A stretch of 64,000 nt of DNA, from assembly GCF_030730905.1 (NCBI RefSeq), contig NZ_JAVAMP010000005.1, positions 163,990-227,989 on the forward strand, read 5' to 3'. The DNA comes from Chengkuizengella axinellae. GTDB lineage: Bacteria > Bacillota > Bacilli > Paenibacillales > KCTC-33759. Below the pieces are notes generated by a model that saw only the letters and a program-made list of their open reading frames with translations, ran no database searches and was not told the DNA's origin. The translations under genes and the position numbers were made by a program. Shown here piece by piece: positions 9,094-18,243 of this stretch; position 1 is the stretch's first letter; every line of letters begins with the position of its first letter.

Positions 9094-9537
9094 TCACCTC
9101 ATAGCCTGCTTTTTTGCAGCTTCCACAGCTAAAAAATCACAACGATTATTTAATTCATTATCGCTATGACCTTTAACCTTAATATACTCTACTTCATGTA
9201 TTTTCATCAGCTCATCAAGCCGCTTCCATAAATCTTGATTTTCTACGGGTTGCTTTTTACTGTTTTTCCATCCGTTCCGCTTCCAATTATGAATCCAGCC
9301 TTGCTGAAAGCAATTTACAATATAAGCAGAATCACTGTGCACTTTTACCTTGCAAGGGGATTTTAATCTATTTAATGATTCTATAACTGCCAGGAGTTCC
9401 ATTCGATTGTTCGTTGTGTCTGGTTCTCCCCCTGAGATTTCTTTCCTATGCTCTTCGTATATTAAAATAGCACCGTAGCCTCCAGGACCAGGATTGCCAG
9501 AACATGCTCCATCTGTATAAACGATAACTTCTTTCAT
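9094..9537 (-). CDS. rnhA: Ribonuclease HI
   Basis: RNase HI cleaves the RNA strand of RNA-DNA hybrids. All active-site residues are present: Asp9 in [14 protein letters not shown], Glu47 in NNRMELLAV, Asp69 in HSDSAY, His124 in [10 protein letters not shown] and Asp134. Residues 75-95 ([17 protein letters not shown]) form the basic protrusion of E. coli-type enzymes, so substrate binding should be normal. Length (147 aa) fits the catalytic domain without an N-terminal hybrid-binding domain. It is the first gene before queG, with GGAGGG before the ATG and a promoter upstream. Confidence 0.95.
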   Translation of the reverse strand: MKEVIVYTDGACSGNPGPGGYGAILIYEEHRKEISGGEPDTTNNRMELLAVIESLNRLKSPCKVKVHSDSAYIVNCFQQGWIHNWKRNGWKNSKKQPVENQDLWKRLDELMKIHEVEYIKVKGHSDNELNNRCDFLAVEAAKKQAMR

Positions 9538-9568
9538 GAAGAACCCTCCGTTTCTATTGGGTCAACAT

Positions 9569-9598
9569 ATCATAATACACTCCAAAAAGCGAAGTCAA
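9569..9598 (-). promoter_or_regulatory. Promoter of rnhA-queG
   Basis: TTGACT (complement of 9593-9598) and TATGAT (complement of 9569-9574) are separated by 18 bp, 30 bp upstream of the rnhA start. Confidence 0.55.
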
Positions 9599-9789
9599 AT
9601 TGTCTCCCGTAACATTATACCATGAACCTCCCCCCTCTTAATACTGCATCACTTTGCATTTGAAGAAAGGGTTTCTTATCTAAAACCGTTGCACAAACTT
9701 ACGAGCATTTGGATTTATCGAAGACTCTCGCAAAAGCTCCTACCACTACTTCTTGCTATTTAAGTATTTTGTAGATATTCTAAAAACAC

Positions 9790-9933
9790 AAAAATAGAGG
9801 ATATTTATAGCCTTATCTGTATCATTCTCATCAAAATCAACAAAATACATCAAAATAAGGCTAATTTTTTCCTCTATTTTTTGATCAATGTACATCAATA
9901 TGCGGAATAAGACCCTCAATTTCCTCTATTTTC
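9790..9933. repeat. Nested inverted and direct repeat in a 460-bp gene-free stretch
   Basis: AAAAATAGAGGA at 9790-9801 pairs with its complement at 9870-9881, and inside it AGCCTTAT pairs with ATAAGGCT at 9855-9862. A further copy of TTCCTCTATTTT follows at 9921-9932. Read on the minus strand there are two direct units and one inverted unit with the theme AAATAGAGGAAA...CTTAT...TGATGTA. No protein-coding potential is visible; the rest of the gap between rnhA and 10001 shows nothing recognisable apart from the rnhA promoter. It looks like an intergenic repeat family rather than a terminator. Confidence 0.6.
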
Positions 9934-10000
9934 AAATCAAAATGATTTGATACGGGATAACCGTTCACAAACAGAAAAAATAGTGCATCTTAAAAGCTTA

Positions 10001-10366
10001 TTATAAGCCCACCGCGTCATATTCTTGTTCTTTTTTAAATTTTACAGTATTTACGGAAATATGTATTTCCACTTTTCTTTGTGTAAACCGTTCCTTTAGT
10101 TCATTTACTAAATTCTTTCCAATATCATTTCGTTCATAATCTGGATGTTCCGTTAATATATACTGGCCTTGGTTGTTTTCAATAGACCCTATAATGACTC
10201 CAACAACCTCTTGAGCATCTTCTGCTATAACAACTAGATCGCTATCATATGAAAGCTGTTTCGAAAAAACCCTTATTGTTTTCTTGTAACATGTATCCGA
10301 TAATTCTTCTTTTAATAAGTTTGTTACTTTTTCACAATCAGATAGTTGAAAAGAACGTAAATTCAT
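10001..10366 (-). CDS. GNAT-family acetyltransferase
   Basis: The 121-residue protein has the GNAT fold order: an N-terminal RSFQLSDCEKVTNLL helix region, a central strand pair with VVIAEDAQEVVGVIIGS, and the acetyl-CoA-binding region YERNDIGKNLVNELKERF in place of the usual R/Q-x-x-G-x-G/A. The acceptor is unknown. The open frame extends nine codons upstream, but AAGGGGAG sits 9 bases before the ATG at 10366, which is the better start. The C-terminus ends early after the beta-5 region, shorter than most GNAT proteins, so it may be a reduced member. Confidence 0.65.
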   Translation of the reverse strand: MNLRSFQLSDCEKVTNLLKEELSDTCYKKTIRVFSKQLSYDSDLVVIAEDAQEVVGVIIGSIENNQGQYILTEHPDYERNDIGKNLVNELKERFTQRKVEIHISVNTVKFKKEQEYDAVGL

Positions 10367-10512
10367 ATAAAAAAACTCCCCTTCATTTTTCATTGCTTAA
10401 TCTAAAGAATAGCTTTTATATTTCTGTATATTTATTAAAACATAAATTTCGACAAAAATCGTTATTTTCCTGCAAAAATATTAAAAAAATATGAATTTAC
10501 TCATATTTCCTC

Positions 10513-10542
10513 ATGAAAACGCTTTAAATTAAGCGTTTTCAT
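10513..10542. repeat. 12-bp perfect inverted repeat
   Basis: ATGAAAACGCTT and its complement are separated by six bases between the divergent genes at 10366 and 10600. No T-run follows, so it is more likely an operator or cruciform than a terminator. Between it and the gene at 10600 there is a CATAGTATA sequence that fits the CATAnnnTA core of mother-cell (SigK) -10 elements; the -35 match is poor. Confidence 0.5.
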
Positions 10543-10599
10543 TAATATCCAGAATAATCTATTTTTCTAATGTGCATAGTATATAAATGAGGTGATGAG

Positions 10600-10803
10600 A
10601 TGTACTTGAATGAAAGAAACTTACAACATTTACAGGACATACAGTTAAAGGATTGGAAAATGGATGAACTAGAAATGCATCATCAAACGATGAGTGACTT
10701 ATCCCCATGGTTGAATGCGGAGGGGGTTTCATATCATCATAAAATTATAGATGAGATCAAACAAAGAGGAGGGGATACAGGGGACACTAATTTTACAGAC
10801 TAG
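10600..10803 (+). CDS. Small unidentified cytosolic protein
   Basis: A 67-residue charged protein with no membrane segment or signal peptide. It contains a helix-rich half (LQDIQLKDWKMDELEMHHQ) and an LSPWLNAEGVSYHHKIIDEI segment that looks conserved in style, but I do not recognise a family. A very good ribosome site (GAGGTGATGAG directly before the ATG) supports that it is real. A possible SigK-like -10 upstream hints at sporulation, weakly. Confidence 0.6.
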   Translation: MYLNERNLQHLQDIQLKDWKMDELEMHHQTMSDLSPWLNAEGVSYHHKIIDEIKQRGGDTGDTNFTD

Positions 10804-10931
10804 ATTAATCTCAACCTATAGTTCTATCATAAACTAGCATTCACTCAAATGATCCAAAAGTGTGCTTTCTACGATCACTTTCACTATCTTTTCCATGATA
10901 CTTGCTTGGACAGACTTTTTAAACATAAATG

Positions 10932-10962
10932 TTGATTTATTATCAAAAATAGGTGATAATAA
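10932..10962 (+). promoter_or_regulatory. sodA promoter with embedded 9-bp palindrome
   Basis: TTGATT (10932-10937) and GATAAT (10955-10960) are 17 bp apart. A perfect inverted repeat, TTATTATCA (10937-10945) and TGATAATAA (10954-10962), spans the spacer and -10 box. The half-sites resemble Fur/PerR-family half-sites but are arranged outward with an 8-bp gap, unlike the standard 7-1-7 box. It is a good candidate operator for a metal- or peroxide-responsive repressor. Confidence 0.55.
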
Positions 10963-10997
10963 AATATGAATACATATAATGGGAGGTTTTTTTAATT

Positions 10998-11609
10998 ATG
11001 GCACATCAATTACCTGAATTACCATATGCAAATAATGCACTTGAACCACATATTGACGAGCAAACAATGATGATCCACCATGATCGCCATCATGCTACTT
11101 ATGTAACTAAATTAAACGACGCTATTGCTGGAAACGCTGAGCTTGAAGGCAAAAGCATCGAAGAACTTATTGCTAATTTAGACAGTGTACCTGAAAACAT
11201 TCGCGGAGCTGTTCGCAATAATGGAGGCGGACATGCAAACCACTCTTTATTCTGGAAAGTGATTGGACCAAACGGTGGCGGAGCACCAACTGGTTCATTA
11301 GCAGATGCAATTGAAAGTGAGCTTGGTGGATTGGATAAATTCAAAGAAGCTTTTGCGAATGCAGCTGTGACTCGTTTCGGAAGTGGATGGGCATGGTTAA
11401 TTGTTGATCAAAGCGGTAAGCTTGAAGTTAGCAGCACACCTAACCAAGATAGCCCAATTATGGAAGGTAAAACACCAATTTTAGGCTTAGATGTTTGGGA
11501 GCATGCTTATTATTTAAAATATCAAAACAAACGCCCTGATTACATCGGTGCATTCTGGAATGTAGTAAACTGGGAAGAAGTTGGCAAACGTTACGAAGCT
11601 GCTAAATAA
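10998..11609 (+). CDS. sodA: Manganese superoxide dismutase
   Basis: A normal-length (203 aa) cytosolic Fe/Mn superoxide dismutase. Ligands: His27 in MIHHDRHH, the His of GHANHSLFW, and Asp/His in [11 protein letters not shown]. The [13 protein letters not shown] and GSGWAWL motifs favour the manganese type common in Bacillales. The ATG has GGGAGG upstream, with a long T-rich spacer. It is monocistronic, with its own promoter and terminator. The paralogue at 251-1378 shares the catalytic domain but has an extra N-terminal domain. Confidence 0.96.
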   Translation: MAHQLPELPYANNALEPHIDEQTMMIHHDRHHATYVTKLNDAIAGNAELEGKSIEELIANLDSVPENIRGAVRNNGGGHANHSLFWKVIGPNGGGAPTGSLADAIESELGGLDKFKEAFANAAVTRFGSGWAWLIVDQSGKLEVSSTPNQDSPIMEGKTPILGLDVWEHAYYLKYQNKRPDYIGAFWNVVNWEEVGKRYEAAK

Positions 11610-11667
11610 ATCCTATTTACTAGATCACTTATGATAAGTGGAAATAATACTTAAAGTATTATTTATT

Positions 11668-11718
11668 AAACCCATGATAAATCGCATTTCTTGCGTAATC
11701 GTGGGTTTTTACTTTTTA
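11668..11718 (+). terminator. Terminator of sodA
   Basis: AAACCCATGAT (11668-11678) pairs with ATCGTGGGTTT (11698-11708) and is followed by TTTTACTTTTT. A smaller AATAATACTT hairpin precedes it at 11643-11663. Confidence 0.8.
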
Positions 11719-11722
11719 TAAC

Positions 11723-11758
11723 AAAAAAAGACTCCTCCCATACTAGTGGGAGAAGTCT
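11723..11758 (-). terminator. Terminator of the ABC export operon
   Basis: On the minus strand AGACTTCTCCCA (complement of 11747-11758) pairs with TGGGAGGAGTCT, followed by TTTTTTTG. It lies 140 bp past the last gene of the operon. Confidence 0.75.
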
Positions 11759-11894
11759 CAAAATTAGAAAGGAATGTTTTATGACAGTATTTAAAGTCCC
11801 TCAGCGCAATCATTACTGACTGCTTACTCTATACTATGAAATCCATCGGATAGTTGCTATGGGTATTAGCGGATATTTACTCCTAAAAATGAGA

Positions 11895-12833
11895 TCATTG
11901 CGCCAACTCCACTTCTTTCTCTTTACTGTTCTTTTTTGCTTCTTTCTCATTTTTTCCTTCTTCTTGAGGGGAAGTAAGAATAATCTTGTTATCCTCAAGC
12001 TGAAGCTGTACTTTATTTTTATCCGTTAAACCGATAGACTTTAAATAAGTGTCTGGAATTTGCAAGCGACCTGCTTTATCTAATATGGCAAACTCCTCAT
12101 GCGTTTCATCCTCTTCCTCAAAACTTAAACCTAACTCTCTCATGTCTTCAACTGATCTTTTTCGAATCATTTCTGAAGACGTTTTTCCATCTCGAATTGC
12201 TACTACACGATTCACTTTTTTAGCTAATAGAGGATCATGAGTTACAATCACAATCGTCAAACCAAACTTTTCATTTAACGTTCGGAATAAGTCAAGAATT
12301 TGATCAGACATTTTAGTATCTAGTGATCCTGTAGGCTCATCTGCTAATAATAACTTCGGGCGGTTTGCCAATGCTATCGCAATAGCTACACGTTGCTGCT
12401 CCCCACCAGATAGTTGATTTAATGTATTATTCATGCGATGGCCCAAGCCTACCGCTTCTAATAACTCTTTGGCTCGTTCTTTTTTACGTCGACCTTTTAG
12501 AAGAATCGGAAGCTCTACATTTTCCAATGCCGTTAAATATGGAATAAGGTTTCGAGCATTATTCTGCCAAACAAAGCCTACAGTTTCTCTTTTGTATTTT
12601 ACATAATCCTTTTCTTTAAACTTTAATAAATCCATACCATTCACAGAAACAGTACCTGCTGATGGACGGTCTAATCCACCTAACATATTTAATAATGTTG
12701 ATTTACCGCTACCACTATTTCCGATGATAGCCATTAATTCCCCATCTTTTATTTCAAGGTCCAATCCTTGTAAAGCAACAACTTCAAGATCTGCTACCTT
12801 ATAAATCTTTACTAGATTTTCACACAAAATCAT
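11895..12833 (-). CDS. MacB/LolD-type ABC ATPase with C-terminal AbrB-like domain
   Basis: Residues 1-220 are a full ABC ATPase of the MacB/LolD group: Walker A GNSGSGKST, Q-loop VWQN, signature LSGGEQQRVAIA, Walker B LLLADEPTGSLD. Residues 250-290 (AILDKAGRLQIPDTYLKSIGL, then a KVQLQLEDNKIIL strand pair) look like a SpoVT/AbrB swapped-hairpin domain, followed by a Lys/Glu-rich tail. Some Bacillota ABC ATPases of this group carry such a tail; its role is unknown. The ribosome site lies in the last codons of the permease gene, so translation is coupled. It probably energises the FtsX-type permease encoded just upstream. Confidence 0.88.
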   Translation of the reverse strand: MILCENLVKIYKVADLEVVALQGLDLEIKDGELMAIIGNSGSGKSTLLNMLGGLDRPSAGTVSVNGMDLLKFKEKDYVKYKRETVGFVWQNNARNLIPYLTALENVELPILLKGRRKKERAKELLEAVGLGHRMNNTLNQLSGGEQQRVAIAIALANRPKLLLADEPTGSLDTKMSDQILDLFRTLNEKFGLTIVIVTHDPLLAKKVNRVVAIRDGKTSSEMIRKRSVEDMRELGLSFEEEDETHEEFAILDKAGRLQIPDTYLKSIGLTDKNKVQLQLEDNKIILTSPQEEGKNEKEAKKNSKEKEVELAQ

Positions 12834-12836
12834 GAC

Positions 12837-15788
12837 TCAATCCTCCCCTAATTTTAAGGCTTGATGAATTTTGATTCGTGACAGCATATATCCTAATATC
12901 ATAATGCCGATTAGGATAATAAAACTAACAATCATATAAATCTGCCTCTGATCTGAAGGGTCGATAACCACTTGGAAAGGTGGAACTTGTTCAATTGGGT
13001 TGAATGTAATTTGAAATAATGTAACAAACAATTTGCTCGTCAAAATTCCAGTTGCAATTCCCATAATCATCGCCGCACCTGTTGTTAACACTTGTTCTAG
13101 TATCAGCATTTTGATCAACTCTGAAAATCTAAGTCCCATCGCACGAAGCATTCCTAGCTGTAAAGTTCTACCTTTTAAAGTTAAGATCCAATATAATAGA
13201 AAACCACATAAACTAATCAATATCGAGATGATAAAACCTAATGTCATAACCCCGTTAATCGCAAGTTGAAATGGATCGTTTTTCACTTTTATTATTTGTT
13301 CCTTAGCATTTGTAAATTCTTTCAACCAGATTCGCTCTTCTAAAATGCCATTATACAGCTCTGCCGTATTTGTAAAATCAGGTTGTAATTTTGCCCAAAA
13401 ATCATAAGGCCTAAGTCCTAAACGAGATTGGATGAAATCCAAATGGCCTACAACCAATTGTGGGGTTTGTGAAGCGATCAAATTAGGATTCGCTTCAAGT
13501 GTAGCCACTGGAATATCCAGCGATTCCGCTATTTCCTCTAATGATAAAGCATTTGGGTTCCAGCTTGGCCAGTAATCAATAATGCCATACACCATAAATT
13601 CGACATTATCTGTACCAACCCATCCCATATTCACGGTGTCTCCAACTTTAATATCATGTGCATCCGCAATAGATTGTGAGATCAAGATCGCTTGTGGATT
13701 TGTAGAAATCAAGTTCAAGTAATCATAAAAATGATAATCCATCAGTCCATTTTTAAACCAAGCCACTCGTCCAAAGTCAGCTGTATCAATACCCATTAAC
13801 TGAACTTTAGTATTTACCTTGTTATTCGTAAAATTAACATTATTTTCTTTAAACACTCTTGTTACATGTTCGACACCTGGCAAGTTTTTATAAGTCTCAA
13901 TGGATGGTTCAACATATTGTGTATACGTATTATCCAATGCCTGTTCTGAAGCTCCGGGCAAATATTGATCAGGATTATCGTTACCAAACTCCACACTCAT
14001 AGTCACATCTGCACCTGTTGTGTAAGAGATTTTATCTATCATATTACTATTAATCGTTCTTGCAGCACTCGCACTAAACATCCCTGTTGATAAAGTTAAT
14101 ATAATAAATATCATCAGCAGCTGATACTGTGTAGCCGAACGACCGACTTGTAATAATGTAGAATACGAAACTGGACTCCATCTTTTTCTACCTAACCAAT
14201 AAATAAGCTGTATCATCCAAGGGTATATACGCAGTAGAAACAATCCCATCCCAATAATAAATAAATTAGGAACAATAAATAATAAAGGGTCGATTGAAAG
14301 TTCAGAAGTGAAGACGCCTGAAGCTATCACATCGTTGATTTGATTTTTAAACGTATATAATCCATACAAGCCAACAGCAATAAAAATAATATCAAAATAA
14401 AACTTATGTAAAAAGGAACTCTTTTTACTTCGTGACATACTTCTTTTAAGACTGACGATATTTTGACGAGTATGGACAAAGGCAGGTACTAACATCATAA
14501 TAATCGTACCAGCTACCGCAAATCCAGCATAAACATAAGCCTCACCAGTGATATCTACTTGCAACGAGGTACGTTGGACAAACTGTAAGAATCCATTCGA
14601 GGAGCCCAATACTTTAGTGAAAAACTTAGCAATATATATACCGGAAAAATAAGCAAGACTTCCTAAAATCAAGCCTTCAATTAAATAACCACCTAAAATT
14701 TGCAGGCGATTCGCTCCACGACTTCTAAGTACTGAAATTTCCGTTTTCTGCCTTTCAATAATTAAGTTGGATACTAAAAAGATATAAAAAGCAATCATGA
14801 TTAATACAGGAATATATAAAAAGGAAATCATCGTTTTTAATTTGTCTTGTTTTAGATCATAACTTTCTAAAATACTGATAATTGGAAATTCAACTTCATT
14901 ACTTTTTATATTTTTATCACTATTTGTATAAGCATCTAGGTATCTTTTAAGACTAGTATTGGCATCAACTAAATTTTGAACGGATAATAACTTTATTTTT
15001 TGATAATCAAAGGCTAAGGTCCAACTGCTGTTTCTTACTGGTAGTACATTCTGAACCGTAAATTGCTGCTCAAACAAATTAAAATCCAAATAAAATGTTG
15101 TATTGAAAAGATTATTATTAAAATATAAATCACTATAATCCTTTGGTTCAAATATTCCTACAGGTTTCACAGTAATTAGCTCTTGACTGCCATCTAAAAT
15201 GACAATCTCTTTATCTAACGAAATATTTAAAGAAGAAAGAGATTTCTCTGTAACTAAGACTTCATAAATATCATTTTCTATTTGCTCTGAAGGAAGGCGG
15301 CCCTCTATGATCTTAATATGATCATTTAATTCAGACAACCCCATCACATTTATTTTTTTACTTCGCTTTGGAATTCCTTCACCTTTCTCCTCATCCGCTG
15401 TTTGGTTATAATAATTTAATTCTTCTAGGGGGATAAAAGAATAAGTCAATGTCTCTCTTTGTTTAACATAACTTATAACCGGCAAAGAGATTAGCTCCGT
15501 AAATTCTTCCTCCATATAAGAATCAACATCAGAAAGATATTTTACTCGATCCTCAGGAGGCATTACGCTTCTAGTTATCGATTCAACATTAAATCTACCG
15601 GGAAAAACTTCATTTTCCAACTGATAGTTTTGAAGGTCTTTCACCAACATCCGATGCAAAATTGCATTAGTATAAATTGGAATACTACTAGTGAGGGCAA
15701 CGGAAAGGATTAAACCAAGCAGCAGGCTGATTTCAAGCCATTTGTTTTTGATCATTTTTCGAATGATCATTGTAAGTATAGCCACCAT
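12837..15788 (-). CDS. FtsX/MacB-type ABC permease
   Basis: A 983-residue membrane protein with one N-terminal helix (about 12-33), a large external domain, a first set of helices from about 320 to 440 (FtsX-type, with ERQKTEISVLRSRGANRLQI), a further external domain, and a last set from about 850 to 975 containing GRTLQLGMLRAMGLRFSELIK. The duplicated FtsX layout fits a single-chain MacB-like mechanotransmission exporter. The ATG has AAGGAGGG six bases before it. The operon supplies two different ATPases and one lipoprotein adaptor, so this permease may pair with either or both ATPases. Substrate unknown. Confidence 0.88.
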   Translation of the reverse strand: MVAILTMIIRKMIKNKWLEISLLLGLILSVALTSSIPIYTNAILHRMLVKDLQNYQLENEVFPGRFNVESITRSVMPPEDRVKYLSDVDSYMEEEFTELISLPVISYVKQRETLTYSFIPLEELNYYNQTADEEKGEGIPKRSKKINVMGLSELNDHIKIIEGRLPSEQIENDIYEVLVTEKSLSSLNISLDKEIVILDGSQELITVKPVGIFEPKDYSDLYFNNNLFNTTFYLDFNLFEQQFTVQNVLPVRNSSWTLAFDYQKIKLLSVQNLVDANTSLKRYLDAYTNSDKNIKSNEVEFPIISILESYDLKQDKLKTMISFLYIPVLIMIAFYIFLVSNLIIERQKTEISVLRSRGANRLQILGGYLIEGLILGSLAYFSGIYIAKFFTKVLGSSNGFLQFVQRTSLQVDITGEAYVYAGFAVAGTIIMMLVPAFVHTRQNIVSLKRSMSRSKKSSFLHKFYFDIIFIAVGLYGLYTFKNQINDVIASGVFTSELSIDPLLFIVPNLFIIGMGLFLLRIYPWMIQLIYWLGRKRWSPVSYSTLLQVGRSATQYQLLMIFIILTLSTGMFSASAARTINSNMIDKISYTTGADVTMSVEFGNDNPDQYLPGASEQALDNTYTQYVEPSIETYKNLPGVEHVTRVFKENNVNFTNNKVNTKVQLMGIDTADFGRVAWFKNGLMDYHFYDYLNLISTNPQAILISQSIADAHDIKVGDTVNMGWVGTDNVEFMVYGIIDYWPSWNPNALSLEEIAESLDIPVATLEANPNLIASQTPQLVVGHLDFIQSRLGLRPYDFWAKLQPDFTNTAELYNGILEERIWLKEFTNAKEQIIKVKNDPFQLAINGVMTLGFIISILISLCGFLLYWILTLKGRTLQLGMLRAMGLRFSELIKMLILEQVLTTGAAMIMGIATGILTSKLFVTLFQITFNPIEQVPPFQVVIDPSDQRQIYMIVSFIILIGIMILGYMLSRIKIHQALKLGED

Positions 15789-15798
15789 TCATCCCTCC

Positions 15799-17055
15799 TT
15801 AGTTAAGAATCAGTTGCTGACCTTCTTCTATTCCACTTATAATTTCTACTTCTGTTTTCGTTTCAATACCAACTTCAACATCCACTTCAATTCTGCTTTC
15901 ACCATCAAGTATTTTTACATAATTTCGACCTAGATACGTTTGTAAACTAGCAGATGGAATGACAATCGTATCTTCCTTTTCTATTAATGTAATGGTTACA
16001 TCTACACGGTCACCGATCTCAATCTCTTCTGGAAGCCCTTCATCCGGTTTAACAAAAATAGTTGATTTGTTCAATTCCGTCACTTCTCTATCTGTAGATG
16101 CTGGTGCAGTTTCAGGAGTCTGCACTACTGTGCCTGTAAAAACTTCATTATTGTATTTGATTTCAACCGCTTGATTAATTTCAGCATCTTTTGCATCTAT
16201 CATTTCTTCCTGACTATCTAATCTTGCTAATACAATTAAATTGTCAGAGTTTGCGATTTCCACAATAGGATCATAAGCTGTCACTGCTTCTCCTAATTTT
16301 AAAGGGTTTGTATAGGTTACGACTCCGTCCATTTTAGCCACTAGTTTAGTATTGCTTAATTGCTGCTGCAAATAATTCAACTCGATCTGAGCCGTTTCAA
16401 GATTAATCTCCAGTAAACGAATCAATTGATCATCCTGTGGATATACTTTATTTCCTTCTGTATTAATGAGAAGTTTATCGTAGGAAAATTGGAGTTGTTC
16501 AACCTGCTGCTGCATTGCTTCTAACTCTTGTAATGAAACCGCTCCTTCTTCATATAAACGCTCCGTTCTTTCTAAATTCATCTTAGCATCTTCTATAGAA
16601 GCTTCTATATTTTTTAAATCTAGTTCGTTTTGTGTATCGGGTAGGTCCAACTCCACTTCCTGTTTAGCTTTTTCCAATTCTATACGTGATCTTTCAACAG
16701 CAAGTATTTGCTGCCTGACTCTTTTAGCTAATTCTTCATTTTCAAGTTGTGCAACAACATCTCCTCTACTCACGGTATCTCCTAACTTCACATCAATAGA
16801 GGTTATTCTGCCCCCATGCTCTTTAAAATAAAGAGAATCCATATTTGAAGACCTAAAGTTGCCTTGTAAATTCAAATTCTTTACGATGGATCCTTTCTCA
16901 ACCGTTAAGAGCCTCACTTCTTCTTTTTTAGGCTCTAATAATGGAGGAGCTAATGGCTCTTCTTCTGCAGGTATAACTGAACAGCCAGCTAAAGCTAAAA
17001 CCATAAAAGGTATGAATATGAATTTAAATGTTTGCAATTTGTTTTGTTTGAACAA
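15799..17055 (-). CDS. Membrane-fusion (HlyD/MacA-like) lipoprotein
   Basis: An N-terminal lipoprotein signal ends in LALAGC. The mature part has a lipoyl/barrel-sandwich half (LGDTVSRGDVVAQLENEEL), a long coiled-coil hairpin (about residues 100-245), the second lipoyl half (VAKMDGVVTYTN) and beta-barrel domains, as in MacA/YknX adaptors. The gene overlaps the end of the upstream ATPase gene. The ATG at 17064 directly abuts GGAGG, leaving no spacer, so the TTG at 17055 (9 bases from GGAGG) is the likelier start. It would link the ABC permease to its substrate outside the membrane. Confidence 0.88.
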   Translation of the reverse strand: MFKQNKLQTFKFIFIPFMVLALAGCSVIPAEEEPLAPPLLEPKKEEVRLLTVEKGSIVKNLNLQGNFRSSNMDSLYFKEHGGRITSIDVKLGDTVSRGDVVAQLENEELAKRVRQQILAVERSRIELEKAKQEVELDLPDTQNELDLKNIEASIEDAKMNLERTERLYEEGAVSLQELEAMQQQVEQLQFSYDKLLINTEGNKVYPQDDQLIRLLEINLETAQIELNYLQQQLSNTKLVAKMDGVVTYTNPLKLGEAVTAYDPIVEIANSDNLIVLARLDSQEEMIDAKDAEINQAVEIKYNNEVFTGTVVQTPETAPASTDREVTELNKSTIFVKPDEGLPEEIEIGDRVDVTITLIEKEDTIVIPSASLQTYLGRNYVKILDGESRIEVDVEVGIETKTEVEIISGIEEGQQLILN

Positions 17056-17752
17056 TTTCCCCATCCTCCAATTCGTACAGATAATCTACCAGCTCCATAA
17101 CGTCAGGATCATGTGTGGTTAATACTACTGTCATTCCTGTATCTTGTATTAGTTTTTTAAATAAATGTATAACTTGAAAAGCCATTTTACTGTCTAATTC
17201 TGCAGTAGGTTCATCAGCTAATATCAATGCAGGTTGATGGGCAACACATCTTGCAATGGCAACCCTCTGCTGCTCTCCTCCAGACAACTCATAGGGTCTA
17301 TGTTTCATTCTTTTCTTCATTCCAACTAGATTTAAAGCTTCTTCAGCCAGCTTGGTGCGCTCCTTGCTAGGAATATCAGCAATTCTTAAACCAAATTCTA
17401 CATTTTCAAGCGCTGTCATATATGGAGTTAAAGCAAAAGATTGAAATATGAGTCCAATATCCTTCCTTCTTAAATTTGTGCGCTCTTTATCCGACAAATC
17501 TGTTATATTTTTGTTCTGAAAATATACAGTACCTTCTGTAGGTTTATCCAACGTTCCTAATACATTAAGCAGCGTTGTCTTTCCAGATCCGGACCTTCCT
17601 TTTAACGCAACTAAGCAACCTTTAGGGATATGTAAATTAACGTTTTTTAAAGCATGTACAGCATTGTTCCCTTTTCCAAATGTTCTTTTGACTCCTTTAG
17701 CTTCCATAATTAGTCCTTGTTGATGTTGTTCCATTTGTTGTTCAGGAATCAT
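17024..17752 (-). CDS. MacB/LolD-type ABC ATPase, first gene of the export operon
   Basis: A 242-residue ABC ATPase: Walker A GRSGSGKTT, Q-loop IFQSF, signature LSGGEQQRVAIA, Walker B LILADEPTAELD and switch His in TTHDPDV. The group serves MacB-type export or bacitracin/lantibiotic self-protection. AGGAGG sits 7 bases before the ATG. It starts a four-gene operon (ATPase, adaptor, permease, ATPase). No two-component system of the BceRS type lies directly beside it. Confidence 0.9.
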   Translation of the reverse strand: MIPEQQMEQHQQGLIMEAKGVKRTFGKGNNAVHALKNVNLHIPKGCLVALKGRSGSGKTTLLNVLGTLDKPTEGTVYFQNKNITDLSDKERTNLRRKDIGLIFQSFALTPYMTALENVEFGLRIADIPSKERTKLAEEALNLVGMKKRMKHRPYELSGGEQQRVAIARCVAHQPALILADEPTAELDSKMAFQVIHLFKKLIQDTGMTVVLTTHDPDVMELVDYLYELEDGEIVQTKQIANI

Positions 17753-17801
17753 TGGACACCTCCTAAATCATGATATGACTATGTAAATAAAGAGAATCTT
17801 G

Positions 17802-17836
17802 CTTTCAGTGGGAGTTTTTATAGCTCCTGCTGAAAG
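17802..17836. repeat. CTTTCAG hairpin in a 490-bp gene-free stretch
   Basis: A 13-nt arm starting CTTTCAGTGGGAG pairs (one mismatch) with CTCCTGCTGAAAG, followed by TTAG. A relative ending CTGAAAGTTAG lies at 33406-33445. It occupies the region upstream of the ABC operon (17753-18243), which otherwise shows only A+T-rich sequence and the terminator of the next gene. Lack of a T-run argues against a terminator. Confidence 0.5.
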
Positions 17837-18145
17837 TTAGATGACCTTATCAGGTGAAATGATGCTGTTATTTACAGCATGAGAAAGTGGTAAATGATTA
17901 AACTTTTTGAGGGAAGATAACTTTACACACTATTGTGGATTTTATCCCAATTATACTAGGTAAATATGTGAACACAATGAAATCGCTTCATCTTCTAATG
18001 AATTAACAAATTATCTTAAGATAACACAAAGTAAAATAGAAAGAGGAAGTTTTATAGATTTTAAAACTGATTTGAATTTAATGAAATCGAATTCAAAAAT
18101 ATAGTTGTTATGCACACAAACTAAATCATCGTTTTTCCCAAACAA

Positions 18146-18197
18146 AAACACCCCCGAAAAGTACTTTTATGAAGTCACCATTTCGAAGGTGTTTTTT
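18146..18197 (-). terminator. Terminator of the small secreted-protein gene
   Basis: On the minus strand ACACCTTCGAAA (complement of 18181-18192) pairs with TTTTCGGGGGTGT, followed by TTTTGTTT. The plus strand also ends in a T-run, so it could work in both directions. Confidence 0.7.
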
Positions 18198-18243
18198 ATC
18201 TCGTTTATTTAGAATACTATATGTTTAATCTAATTGTTCTTTT

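Noticed and set aside
10937..10962. A standard Fur or PerR box at sodA
   Set aside because: The half-sites are similar, but they point outward with an 8-bp gap rather than the 7-1-7 arrangement, so only an unspecified operator is proposed.
17802..17836. CTTTCAG-type hairpins (also 33406-33445) as terminators
   Set aside because: Neither has a T-run after the stem on either strand; true terminators with T-runs are found nearby. They are better described as small repeats.
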